Shown here one piece after another: positions 32,035 through 40,109 of a stretch of 60,770 bases of DNA. The notes beneath the pieces were generated by a model. That model made no database searches. It saw nothing but the letters and a program-made list of their open reading frames with translations, and was not told the DNA's origin. Both the position numbers and the translations under genes were made by a program. Origin of the DNA: JBHIBC01 sp046758905 (GTDB taxonomy: Bacteria > Acidobacteriota > Polarisedimenticolia > Gp22-AA2); NCBI GenBank assembly GCA_046758905.1, contig JBHIBC010000009.1:1-60770 (forward strand), in the 5' to 3' direction. Position 1 is the stretch's first letter, and the number at the start of each line of letters is the position of its first letter.

Positions 32035-33564
32035 TTGAGCGAACGAGATCGCTACCGTGATGATCGCCCCTCCCGCGGCGGCCCGGAGCAGCGCGGAGGA
32101 TCGCCCGAGCCGGGGGCGCATCCGCTGAGCCGCGCGGAGCGGACCCCGTCCGCGACGACGCCCGGCCACCCGTCCCACGGCGGGGGGGATGCGCGCGCGC
32201 CCCGTCACGGCGGGCGCCGCGGCCGGCGCCGGCGCGGGCGCTTCCATCGCCGGGGCCGAGAGGGCACGACGCTGGACCCGGGCGCCGGGACCGCGGCGCC
32301 GGAGGGACGGACGGACGGCCGCGGCGCGCCGCCGACGGTCGAGGCGCACGGAGTGCTGGAGATCCTGCGCGACGGGAACGGATTCCTTCGCCACCCGCAG
32401 CGAAGCTACCGGGCCGGACCCGACGACATCTTCGTCCCCCGCGACCTGATCCGGCGCCTCCGGCCGTCGAGCCGCAACGCCGACGGCGGGATCGAGGGCA
32501 GCGAGATCGACGGCCTCGCCTCGGACGGCGCGGCGGGGTCCCGCGGGGCCGGCGCGGCGGACGGCGCCGGCCGCCGGCACCGCCACCAGCGGCCGGGACG
32601 GCGTGACCCGGACCGCCAGACGCCGCGCGGGGGGGGCGCCAGGTCCCCGTGCCTCGTCGAGGTGCGGTCGGTCAACGGGATGACCCCGGAGGAGTTCGCG
32701 GGCCGGCGGCCGTTCTCCCAGCTCACGTCGATCGACCCGTTCGAGCGCATCCGCCTGGAGACGGAGCCGGATGAGCTGTCGACGCGGGTCATCGACCTGC
32801 TGACCCCGATCGGCAAGGGACAGCGCTGTCTGGTCGTCGCCCCGCCGCGCGCGGGAAAGACCACCCTCCTCCAGAAGATCGCCGCGGCGATGACCCGCAA
32901 CCACCCGGAGGTCCACCTGATCGTGCTGCTCGTCGACGAGAGGCCGGAGGAGGTCACCGATATGAAGCGCACCGTCCGCGGCGAGGTCATCGCCTCCTCG
33001 TCGGACGACCTCGCGCACAACCACGTCGCGGTGGCGCGCATCGTCCTCGAGCGCTCGCGTCGGCTGGTCGAGGTGGGGCGGGACGTCGTCATCCTGCTCG
33101 ACTCCCTGACGCGGCTGGCCCGGGCCCACAACACGGCCACGCCGGGCACCGGCCGCACCCTCAGCGGCGGGCTCGACGCGCGAACGATGGAGCAGCCGCG
33201 GCGCCTGTTCGGCGCCGCCCGCAAGGCCGAGGAGGGCGGGAGCCTGACGGTCATCGCCACCGTCCTGGTCGACACCGGATCCAGGATGGACGAGGTCATC
33301 TTCCAGGAGTTCAAGGGGACGGGGAACATGGAGCTGGTGCTCGACCGCTCCCTGTTCGAGCAGCGCATCTACCCCGCCGTCGACATCGCCCGATCGGGAA
33401 CCCGCAAGGAGGAGAAGCTGTTCTCCAGGGACGACCTGCCCCGGGTCCACCGGCTGCGGCGGGCCCTGTTCGAGCTGAAGCCGCGCGAGGCGCTGGTCAG
33501 GCTTCTGGACAAGCTGGCGAAGTACCCCGATAACTCCGCCTTCCTTCGGGCGTTGGACGCCTGA
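32035..33564 (+). CDS. rho: Transcription termination factor Rho with arginine-rich N-terminal extension
   Basis: Rho is the hexameric RNA-dependent ATPase that ends transcription. The 509-residue protein starts at TTG behind AGGA. Residues 1-100 are a disordered Arg/Gly/His-rich extension (GGRRGRRRRGRFHRRGREG) in place of the usual Rho_N helical domain. The cold-shock RNA-binding domain (about 102-220) shows GVLEILRDGNGFLRHPQRSY and DIFVPRDLIRR, but is split by an Arg/Gly-rich insert of roughly 55 residues (about 145-200). The ATPase core has Walker A APPRAGKTTLL, Walker B VILLDSLTRLAR, the Q-loop and the C-terminal RIYPAVDIARSGTRKEE. Rho is the only gene with such Arg-rich low complexity here. 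Confidence 0.95.
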   Translation: MSERDRYRDDRPSRGGPEQRGGSPEPGAHPLSRAERTPSATTPGHPSHGGGDARAPRHGGRRGRRRRGRFHRRGREGTTLDPGAGTAAPEGRTDGRGAPPTVEAHGVLEILRDGNGFLRHPQRSYRAGPDDIFVPRDLIRRLRPSSRNADGGIEGSEIDGLASDGAAGSRGAGAADGAGRRHRHQRPGRRDPDRQTPRGGGARSPCLVEVRSVNGMTPEEFAGRRPFSQLTSIDPFERIRLETEPDELSTRVIDLLTPIGKGQRCLVVAPPRAGKTTLLQKIAAAMTRNHPEVHLIVLLVDERPEEVTDMKRTVRGEVIASSSDDLAHNHVAVARIVLERSRRLVEVGRDVVILLDSLTRLARAHNTATPGTGRTLSGGLDARTMEQPRRLFGAARKAEEGGSLTVIATVLVDTGSRMDEVIFQEFKGTGNMELVLDRSLFEQRIYPAVDIARSGTRKEEKLFSRDDLPRVHRLRRALFELKPREALVRLLDKLAKYPDNSAFLRALDA

Positions 33565-33569
33565 TCCCG

Positions 33570-33932
33570 TTACAGGCTGTTGAGGTAGGACTGGAGAGTG
33601 CGGCGCTCGCGCTCGTCCATGCGCTCGAACTTCACGGCGATCTCGTAGCGGCGCGTCCCGGGGGCGTCCGGTCGCTCGGCGCACCGGAGCACGACGGCGT
33701 CCGCCTGGATAGGCACCGGCCGCGGCAGGCCGCCCCCGACCAGCCTGAAGGCGAGGCCCAGGCGCGTGCCCACGTCGAGGGCGAGGTTGGACGCGCAGCG
33801 CGCGCCGCCTACAGCGAGGTCGATGGTGGTGACCTCCAGGTCGGAAGGGTCGCGGCCGCGGCACGAGACGACCCGCACCTCGAGGGCGGCCAGGAAGCGG
33901 TGGTGGCGTCTCTTGTCGACTCCCCTCGGCAT
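33570..33932 (-). CDS. PilZ domain protein (c-di-GMP receptor)
   Basis: The 120-residue protein starts at ATG 33932 with GGAGGGGC upstream; the preceding 27 codons are open but unsupported. The PilZ signature is present: RRHHRF near residue 9 (RxxxR) and DLAVGGA near 40 (a D/NxSxxG variant with Ala for Ser), followed by the beta-barrel with LGLAFRLVGGG and VKFERM. It should bind cyclic di-GMP and regulate a partner. An extended -10 (TGCTAGCAT) lies at 34004-34009. Confidence 0.88.
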   Translation of the reverse strand: MPRGVDKRRHHRFLAALEVRVVSCRGRDPSDLEVTTIDLAVGGARCASNLALDVGTRLGLAFRLVGGGLPRPVPIQADAVVLRCAERPDAPGTRRYEIAVKFERMDERERRTLQSYLNSL

Positions 33933-34059
33933 GCCCCTCCGCCTCGACGGCGCGGCCGCAAGCCGCGCGACGCCGTCGCGCCGCCGGCCCGGGCGCCGCG
34001 CCGATGCTAGCACAGGCGCCCCGCCTCGCGGCCGCGAGGTCGGGCGGCGCGCCGCCGGA

Positions 34060-34854
34060 TCACCGGACCCGGAAGTAGAGCGCCGGCGCGACGGCGATTC
34101 TGTACCAGGCGAAGGGCCGCAGCGTGAAGCGGCCGAGAATCGCCACGAACGTGCGCACCGCCGCCCAGGCCGCGAGGAAGGCGACCGCGAGCCCGATCGC
34201 GAAGCCGGGAAGGTCGTTCCAGGCGAGCAGCGCCCGGCTCTCCCAGAGATCGCCCAGGGTGGCCACCACCATGACCGGGACCGCGGCGAGGAAGGAGTAG
34301 GTCGCGGCGGTTCGTCTCTCGAGGCCGGACAGCAGACCTCCGGCGATCGTCGCCGCCGCGCGCGAGGTCCCCGGCCACAGCGCGAGGCACTGGAACAGGC
34401 CGATGGCCAGCGCCTGCCTCCAGGTCAGCGCGTCCACGCTCCCGGTGCGCGGCGGGGGCCGGTAGCGCTCGGCGAGGAGGATACCGACGCCGCCGGCCAG
34501 CAGAGCCGCGGCGACCGTCGTCGGGCCGAACAGCGCGCCCTTGATCCAGGCGCGAAGCGGGTATCCCGCGATCAGGATCGGGAGCGTCGTGACCGCGAGC
34601 AGGGCGCACCCCCGCGGGCCCGCGAAGCCCCCGCTTCCCCGCGGGCGGAGCAGCCCGACGAAACGGCGCCGCTCGACGACGACGATCGCGAGGATGGCCC
34701 CGAGCTGGATGAAGATCTCGAAGGTCGACTCCTTCCGCCCCTCGAAGCCGAGGAGCCGGCCGACGACGATCAGGTGGCCCGTGGACGACACCGGGACGAA
34801 CTCCGTCAGCCCCTCGACGATCCCGAGCACGATCGCGATCCAGACGAATCCCAT
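34060..34854 (-). CDS. uppP: Undecaprenyl-diphosphatase (BacA type)
   Basis: UppP removes the terminal phosphate of undecaprenyl diphosphate to recycle the lipid carrier of peptidoglycan and other envelope polymers. The 264-residue polytopic protein has both catalytic motifs: EGLTEFVPVSSTGHL near residue 14 and PGTSRAAATI near 155, with about eight membrane helices. The ATG at 34854 lies 8 nt after a TAGGCT -10 and has no ribosome site, so it may be leaderless. Confidence 0.95.
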   Translation of the reverse strand: MGFVWIAIVLGIVEGLTEFVPVSSTGHLIVVGRLLGFEGRKESTFEIFIQLGAILAIVVVERRRFVGLLRPRGSGGFAGPRGCALLAVTTLPILIAGYPLRAWIKGALFGPTTVAAALLAGGVGILLAERYRPPPRTGSVDALTWRQALAIGLFQCLALWPGTSRAAATIAGGLLSGLERRTAATYSFLAAVPVMVVATLGDLWESRALLAWNDLPGFAIGLAVAFLAAWAAVRTFVAILGRFTLRPFAWYRIAVAPALYFRVR

Positions 34855-34862
34855 GCCGGCGG

Positions 34863-34891
34863 AGCCTATATGAGGGTTGTCGCCCTTGCAA
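34863..34891 (-). promoter_or_regulatory. Promoter of uppP, near-leaderless
   Basis: On the minus strand, TTGCAA (34891-34886), a 17-bp spacer and TAGGCT (34868-34863), with the ATG 8 nt further on. Confidence 0.6.
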
Positions 34892-34919
34892 GTGGCGTGG
34901 GGGGATGGTCCCGCGACGC

Positions 34920-35903
34920 TCAGGCGTCGAGGGTCGGCCGGGGCGCCTCCGGATCGATCCCGGGGACGACCCGCTTCCGGCGGGCGCGCTCCTCCATCCG
35001 CTTGGCTCCCGTGATGTCCACGACCACCCCGTGCCACGCGACGGGACGGCCGAGCGGGTCGGTGACCAGGATGCCCTCGTCCCGCAGCCAGCGGATCTCG
35101 CCCTGCTTGTCGAACACGCGGTACTCTCCCACGGAGAAGCCCCTCCTCTTCGCGGCCTCGTTGCCCAGGCGGATCACCTGATCGGCGTCGTCGGGGTGGA
35201 TGATGGTCATGATGAAGCCGTCGTGATCGGTCCAATCCCTTGCGGAGTACCCGAGGATGCGCTCGACCTGCGGGCTGACGTAGAGGGTCCGATACGGGGG
35301 ATCGACCTCGCACGAGTAGACGATGGCCGGAACGTTCTCGACCAGGCTCCGGAATCGCTTCTCGGTCTCGGCCAGGCGGCTCAACAGCCGCGCGTTCTCG
35401 ATGGCGACGGTCGCGAAACCGGTGAAGTGCCGGGCGAGCTCGAGATCCTCGGCGGCGAGATCGCGCCCCGGGCGGGACCGGAGGATCAGGAGCCCGAAGC
35501 CTCTCCGGCTCGAGACCAGCGGGAGATAGGCCACCGACCGGCGAGCACGCCCGGCTCGTCCGTGCTTCCCGCCGGGCGGCTCCCGGACGACGACCGTCCG
35601 GCGCCGCTTGATCGCCGTGCGGGCCTCGGCCAGATCCTCCAGCCGACAGGTCGCGGGATGCGAGCCCCGGCGCGCTCCGCGCGAGCGGGCGACGCAGAAC
35701 AGGTGCCGGTCGAACCTATCGACCAGCGCCAGATGCGCCGATTCGATGTCGAACAGCCCGAAGGGAATGTCGACGATCTTCTGGAAGGTGGCCTTCTCGG
35801 TGCCGAACCGGGCCATCCCGGCCGTCAGTCGGCACAGTCGGTCGAGCCGGCCGTGATACCGGCTCAGCCTGGTGAACCTTTCCCGGATGGTGGAATCACC
35901 CAA
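34920..35903 (-). CDS. GAF-PAS sensory protein without output domain
   Basis: The TTG at 35903 is chosen for its GGGAGG site 7 nt upstream and because the frame above it lacks support, giving 327 residues. A GAF domain covers about 20-180 (ESAHLALVDRFDRHLFCVAR; VAYLPLVSSRRGFGLLILRS). A short coiled linker (IENARLLSRLAETEKRFRSL) leads to a PAS_3 domain with PAC motif (about 190-305: YVSPQVERILGYSARDW, GEYRVFDKQGEIRWLRDEG). No histidine kinase, GGDEF or HTH domain follows, so it is either a stand-alone sensor or acts through a separate partner. The ligand is unknown. Confidence 0.82.
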   Translation of the reverse strand: MGDSTIRERFTRLSRYHGRLDRLCRLTAGMARFGTEKATFQKIVDIPFGLFDIESAHLALVDRFDRHLFCVARSRGARRGSHPATCRLEDLAEARTAIKRRRTVVVREPPGGKHGRAGRARRSVAYLPLVSSRRGFGLLILRSRPGRDLAAEDLELARHFTGFATVAIENARLLSRLAETEKRFRSLVENVPAIVYSCEVDPPYRTLYVSPQVERILGYSARDWTDHDGFIMTIIHPDDADQVIRLGNEAAKRRGFSVGEYRVFDKQGEIRWLRDEGILVTDPLGRPVAWHGVVVDITGAKRMEERARRKRVVPGIDPEAPRPTLDA

Positions 35904-36037
35904 GCGGGAGCCTCCCGCAGATCCCGCGCCCTCCGGACGGGCCGCGCCCGCGGTGGGCCATCCCTTCTTACTCCGGGAGGGGTCCCCTGTCAACCAAAAG
36001 CGACGATGCGCCGCGGGTGCCGCACCAGGGCGGCTCG

Positions 36038-36907
36038 TCACTCGCGGCAGAACGAGAGCGATTCCGGCCTCGCGGCGATGCCGCACACCCGACGGAAGAA
36101 GGCTCCGGGAGGGGGCGACCCGGAGCGCCACAGGGCCTCCATCGCCTCGTGTATCCGGATGCCCCACGAGAGCTGCCGCGCCCCGACGTACGTGCCCTGT
36201 GCCAGGCCGACGAGCTCGCAGGAACCACCGCTCGAGCGGATCAGGGGCGATCCGCTCTCGCCCGACACCAGCCCCAGGCTGACCAGGAAGGTCTGCTCCG
36301 GAGGGGACAAGGTCGCGCTCCGCCCGGTCCCGCGCAGCGCGGCGACCGCCGCCGGCCGCACGATGGGACCGGCGGTCTCGTCCCTCTCCACCAGGACGAT
36401 CGGCCCGCCGAGACGGATCGCGTCGCTGTCGCCGACGGCGCACGGAAACGGCGGCGCCTCGGTGTCACGGGGCAGCATGAACAAGGCGACGTCCGCCCGA
36501 TCGTCCCTCGCCAGCGGCCGGAGAGGCACCGGCCCTTCCGGCAGCAGGAGACGGGTCGTCTCCTTCACCTTCCTCGCGCGCCCTGAGGACGCGCCCGGGC
36601 TCCGCTTCGAGCGCAGCTCCCCCTCGAAGCGCTTCCACGTCGCCGCGTGCGCCACGGTGAGCACGTAGCGCCCGAAGAGGACGGTGCCGATCCCCTCGAG
36701 GGTGACCGCTCGCCGGCCCGACTCCCCGCGCGCCTCGAACAGGACCTCGGTCGCGACGGGGAAGGTCGCCGCCACGAAGGGAGGCGCCGGGCCCGGCCCT
36801 CCGGCCGTGACCCGCTCGCGCGCCGGCCTCCCCTGCACCACCCCGCCGAGCAACAGCGCCGCGGCGAGGCTCCCGATAAGGCGTCTCGAGCGGACCGCGC
36901 GAACCAC
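36038..36907 (-). CDS. Exported trypsin-like serine protease
   Basis: The GTG at 36907 follows GGAGGTGG and gives 289 residues. An N-terminal signal (LIGSLAAALLLGGVVQG) is followed by a chymotrypsin-fold domain. The catalytic triad is visible: His in VLTVAHAATW (about 85), Asp in DRADVALFMLP (about 133) and Ser in GLVSGESGSPL (about 230), a variant of GDSGGP. No PDZ domain is present, so it is not a DegP. The substrate is unknown. Confidence 0.82.
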   Translation of the reverse strand: MVRAVRSRRLIGSLAAALLLGGVVQGRPARERVTAGGPGPAPPFVAATFPVATEVLFEARGESGRRAVTLEGIGTVLFGRYVLTVAHAATWKRFEGELRSKRSPGASSGRARKVKETTRLLLPEGPVPLRPLARDDRADVALFMLPRDTEAPPFPCAVGDSDAIRLGGPIVLVERDETAGPIVRPAAVAALRGTGRSATLSPPEQTFLVSLGLVSGESGSPLIRSSGGSCELVGLAQGTYVGARQLSWGIRIHEAMEALWRSGSPPPGAFFRRVCGIAARPESLSFCRE

Positions 36908-36985
36908 GCTCCACCTCCTCCCCGCACGGCGCGGGTCGACCGCGTCCGGGACCACTGTCCAAGATGAGCCCCGCGAGGGCCCGCG

Positions 36986-37435
36986 TCAACGCGGGCCGGT
37001 CCCGCCCCACTTCGAGGCGTCCCTGCGGGCTTCGGCGCTGGCGGGGAAGACGGACAGGGCCGCGCCCCCCACCCAGAGGGCGGCCGGCGGGATGAGCGGC
37101 GGCCACTCGCTGCCGATCAGATAGAGTCCCGCCGCGGCCATCAGGATGTCGAACGACACGTGCAGGGCGAGCCGCGAGCGGGGAAGAGGGGCCGGATCGC
37201 GACGGAAGAGCCGGCGCATCACGCTGCCGTGGGGCCCGCAGTTGAAGTGCGTGCAGCGGCGACAGTAGCCGGTCGAGGTCTCCAGCCAGAACAGGGCCAG
37301 AGCCAGCACGCCGGCCGCGAGCCACAGGGGTCCCTTACGCCACGCCGCGGCGGCCGCGACCGAGGCGAACAGGATGGCGCCGTGCCCGAGCCAGTAGCGG
37401 AAGAATCCCGGCGAACGGACCAGCCGTACGATCAC
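36986..37435 (-). CDS. Membrane protein with CxxC motif
   Basis: This protein of about 149 residues starts at GTG 37435 (IVRLVRSPGFFRYWLGHGAI); the upstream 21 codons are Gly/Pro/Ala-rich and unlikely. It has three or four hydrophobic helices. A loop with GYCRRCTHFNCGPHG (about residue 55) could bind a metal or form a disulfide. It is not recognised; similar short four-helix proteins with a C-x2-C-x4-C loop occur near electron-transfer genes. A TTGACA lies on the opposite strand just upstream. Confidence 0.6.
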   Translation of the reverse strand: MIVRLVRSPGFFRYWLGHGAILFASVAAAAAWRKGPLWLAAGVLALALFWLETSTGYCRRCTHFNCGPHGSVMRRLFRRDPAPLPRSRLALHVSFDILMAAAGLYLIGSEWPPLIPPAALWVGGAALSVFPASAEARRDASKWGGTGPR

Positions 37436-37519
37436 CGCCGCCCCCGATCGCGGCGCGGCGCCGCCCGGAGCGCCGGGCCCCCGGCAGGCGGTTGACAACG
37501 CCGTGTCGCACCGGAGACC

Positions 37520-39745
37520 ATGATGCGCGTGAGAAAGCGCCGGTTCACGCCGCTGCCGCTGGCCGCCGCCCTAGGCGCCGGCATGGCCCATGCGGCCACG
37601 CCGCCACGCCCGGCGACGCGGCTGACCCTGGAGCGCGTGGCGCGCCACCCGCCGCCGGGCAGCCGGATACCGGGCTCCTTCCGGTTCACGCACGACGGCC
37701 GCTACCTCTATTATCTGCACGCCCAAGGCCCGGGCGGCCCGCTCTCGCTGTTCCGCGAGGAGGTGAGAGGGGGCCGACGGGAGCTCGTCGCCCGCCCGCC
37801 CGGCGGCGGCTGTGCGTCCGGCCCCGAGGGCGAGGCGGGACTCGCGCGCCAGCGGAGGCGGATCCGCGACACCGGGATCACCGGGTACACGCTCGCCGAG
37901 CGGGCGGACGCAGTCGCGTTCGCCTGCGACGGCGACCTCTACCTGGCGCGGCCCGGGCGCGACCCGCTGAAGCTGACCGGATCGGCGACGGCCGCCGCCC
38001 GGACGCCGCGGCTCAGCCCCGATGGCCGGAGGCTGGCCTTCGTGCGCGGCGGCGAGCTGCACGTGCTCGACATCGCGGCGGGCACCGAGAGCCGGCTCAC
38101 GTCCGGAGCCCGCGACGGGCTCTCGCACGGAGTGGCCGAGTACATCGCTCAGGAGGAGATGGACCGGCACGTGGGGTTCTGGTGGTCGCCGGATGGAGCC
38201 CGCCTGGCGTTCGCCGAGGTCGACGAGACCGATGTGCCGATCTACCCGATCGTCCACCAGGCCGGCCCCGCCTGGTCGATCGAGAACCACCGCTACCCCT
38301 TCGCCGGCGGGCCGAACGCGCGCGTCCGCATCGGGATCATCCCCTCGACCGGCGGCCGGACCCGCTGGGTGGACCCCGGCACCTGGAGCGGGGGCGACTA
38401 CCTCGCCCGGGTCGCGTGGTCCCCGGACTCCTCGCTCCTGGTGCAGACGCAGTCGCGGGACCAGAGGATCCTCCGCCTGCTGCGGGTCGACCCCGAGAGC
38501 GGCGAGTGGACCGTGCTCATCGAGGAGCGCTCGGAGAGCTGGATCAACCTGCACGAGGACCTGCGGCCGCTCGAGGACGGGAGCTTCATCTGGTCGAGCG
38601 AATCGAGCGGGTTCCGCCACCTCGAGCTGCGACGAGCGGACGGGTCGCTCCTGCGGGCGCTGACCTCGGGGGATTGGGGGGTGGACGCTCTGGCCGGCCT
38701 CGACGCGGACGGGCATGTCCTGTTCACGGCCGCCCGGGAGGGCCCGCTGCAGCGCCAGCTCTACAGGGTGGGGCTCGACGCTCGAGGCCTCAGTCGCCTG
38801 AGTCCCGAGCCCGGGTTCCACACGGTCACGGTCTCGCCGGACGGCCGATCCCTCGTGGACGTGCACGACAGCGCCTCCTCTGCGCCGCGCGTCCTCCTCA
38901 AGGAGACCTCGGGACGGACGATCCGTCCACTGACGCCGCGCGAGGACCCGGAGGTGGCGGCCCTCGGGCTCCGTCCGCCGGAGCTCGTGACCATCCGCGC
39001 CGACGACGGGACCCCCCTCAACGGCGCCCTCTACCTGCCGCGCGACGCGAAGCCGGACAGCGCGCATCCAGCCGTCATCCGCGTCTACGGCGGCCCGGGC
39101 AGGCAGACGGTGATCGACTCGTGGGAGGTGACCCGGGACCTCAGGGCGCAGTATCTGGCGGAGCGCGGGTATGTCGTGTTCAGGCTCGACAACCGCGGGA
39201 CACCGCGCCGCGGCCGCGCCTTCGAGACGGCCATGCGAGGCAGGCTCGGGACGGTGGAGGTGGAGGACCAGCTGGCCGGCGCGCGCTACGTCGCCGGCCT
39301 GCCGTACGTGGACGGGAAGCGGATCGGCATCTACGGCTGGTCGTATGGAGGATACCTGGCGGCGCTCTGCCTCCTGAAGGCCCCGGAGATCTTCCGGGCC
39401 GCGGTCGTCGGAGCGCCGGTCACCGACTGGAGCGGGTACGACACCCACTACACGGAACGCTACATGGGGATGCCGCGGGACAACCCCGACGGCTACAGAC
39501 GGGGTTCCATCCTCCCCCTGGTCCCGCGCCTGCACGGACAGCTGCTGATCATTCACGGCATGCTGGACGAGAACGTCCACTTCCGGCACACGGCCCGGCT
39601 CCTCGCCGCCCTCAACGCGGCCGGCAAGAAATACGACCTGCTGATCCTCCCGGACGCGCGACACATGATCGTCGACGAGCGGGTCCGCCTCAACATCGAG
39701 GCCCGCATCGTGGAGCACTTCGACCGGGCGCTCGGGCCGCCCTGA
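37520..39745 (+). CDS. Dipeptidyl peptidase IV (S9B family)
   Basis: This 741-residue exported serine peptidase removes Xaa-Pro or Xaa-Ala dipeptides from peptide N-termini. It has a signal peptide (LPLAAALGAGMAHA). A beta-propeller follows (about 45-480) with the DPP IV hallmark double-Glu motif AQEEMDRHVGFWWSPD that anchors the substrate N-terminus. The alpha/beta hydrolase domain (about 490-741) has the nucleophile in GWSYGGYLA, Asp in GMLDENVHF and His in DARHMI. The ATG follows CGGAG. It is probably periplasmic or secreted and would support growth on peptides, alongside the peptide ABC importer. Confidence 0.95.
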   Translation: MMRVRKRRFTPLPLAAALGAGMAHAATPPRPATRLTLERVARHPPPGSRIPGSFRFTHDGRYLYYLHAQGPGGPLSLFREEVRGGRRELVARPPGGGCASGPEGEAGLARQRRRIRDTGITGYTLAERADAVAFACDGDLYLARPGRDPLKLTGSATAAARTPRLSPDGRRLAFVRGGELHVLDIAAGTESRLTSGARDGLSHGVAEYIAQEEMDRHVGFWWSPDGARLAFAEVDETDVPIYPIVHQAGPAWSIENHRYPFAGGPNARVRIGIIPSTGGRTRWVDPGTWSGGDYLARVAWSPDSSLLVQTQSRDQRILRLLRVDPESGEWTVLIEERSESWINLHEDLRPLEDGSFIWSSESSGFRHLELRRADGSLLRALTSGDWGVDALAGLDADGHVLFTAAREGPLQRQLYRVGLDARGLSRLSPEPGFHTVTVSPDGRSLVDVHDSASSAPRVLLKETSGRTIRPLTPREDPEVAALGLRPPELVTIRADDGTPLNGALYLPRDAKPDSAHPAVIRVYGGPGRQTVIDSWEVTRDLRAQYLAERGYVVFRLDNRGTPRRGRAFETAMRGRLGTVEVEDQLAGARYVAGLPYVDGKRIGIYGWSYGGYLAALCLLKAPEIFRAAVVGAPVTDWSGYDTHYTERYMGMPRDNPDGYRRGSILPLVPRLHGQLLIIHGMLDENVHFRHTARLLAALNAAGKKYDLLILPDARHMIVDERVRLNIEARIVEHFDRALGPP

Positions 39746-39752
39746 GACGGCG

Positions 39753-39776
39753 AGGGCCGCCCCGCGGGGCGGCCCT
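39753..39776. terminator. Hairpin between convergent DPP IV and cold-shock genes
   Basis: AGGGCCGCCCC and GGGGCGGCCCT form a perfect 11-bp stem (39753-39763 with 39766-39776). The T tract is poor (CTCTC), so termination may be Rho-assisted. It serves both strands. Confidence 0.6.
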
Positions 39777-39804
39777 CTCTCAGGTCCCGGCGAATGGGGC
39801 GGCT

Positions 39805-40008
39805 TCAGACCCTCCGCACGTTCGCGGCGGCCGGGCCCTTTTGGCTCTGCTCGATCTCGAACTCCACCGCGTCGCCTTCCGCAAGGGAGCGGAAGCCCTG
39901 CATCTGGATGGCGCTGTGATGGACGAAGACGTCCTTGCTCCCGTCATCCGGTGTGATGAACCCGTACCCTTTGGAATCGTTGAACCACTTCACCTTGCCT
40001 GTGGCCAT
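39805..40008 (-). CDS. Cold-shock domain protein (CspA family), second copy
   Basis: This 67-residue cold-shock domain has RNP1 KGYGFI and RNP2 VFVHHSAIQ, starting ATGKVKWFNDSKGYGF. The ATG at 40008 has GGGAGGTTG upstream. It differs from the copy at 7.3 kb by being shorter and lacking the C-terminal extension. It is an RNA chaperone acting in the cytoplasm. Confidence 0.95.
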   Translation of the reverse strand: MATGKVKWFNDSKGYGFITPDDGSKDVFVHHSAIQMQGFRSLAEGDAVEFEIEQSQKGPAAANVRRV

Positions 40009-40109
40009 CCCAGCAACCTCCCAAATGCCACGGACTCACCCGGCGTCACGCCTACGCCGGCGCGCCCTCGACCGAACGGACCTCAGACCGGATGTCCCAT
40101 GGCTTGCGT

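Noticed and set aside
36986..37435. Membrane CxxC protein as a haem or DsbD-like electron carrier
   Set aside because: Only one short Cys-rich loop is present and no CxxCH; the evidence is too thin to assign a redox role.
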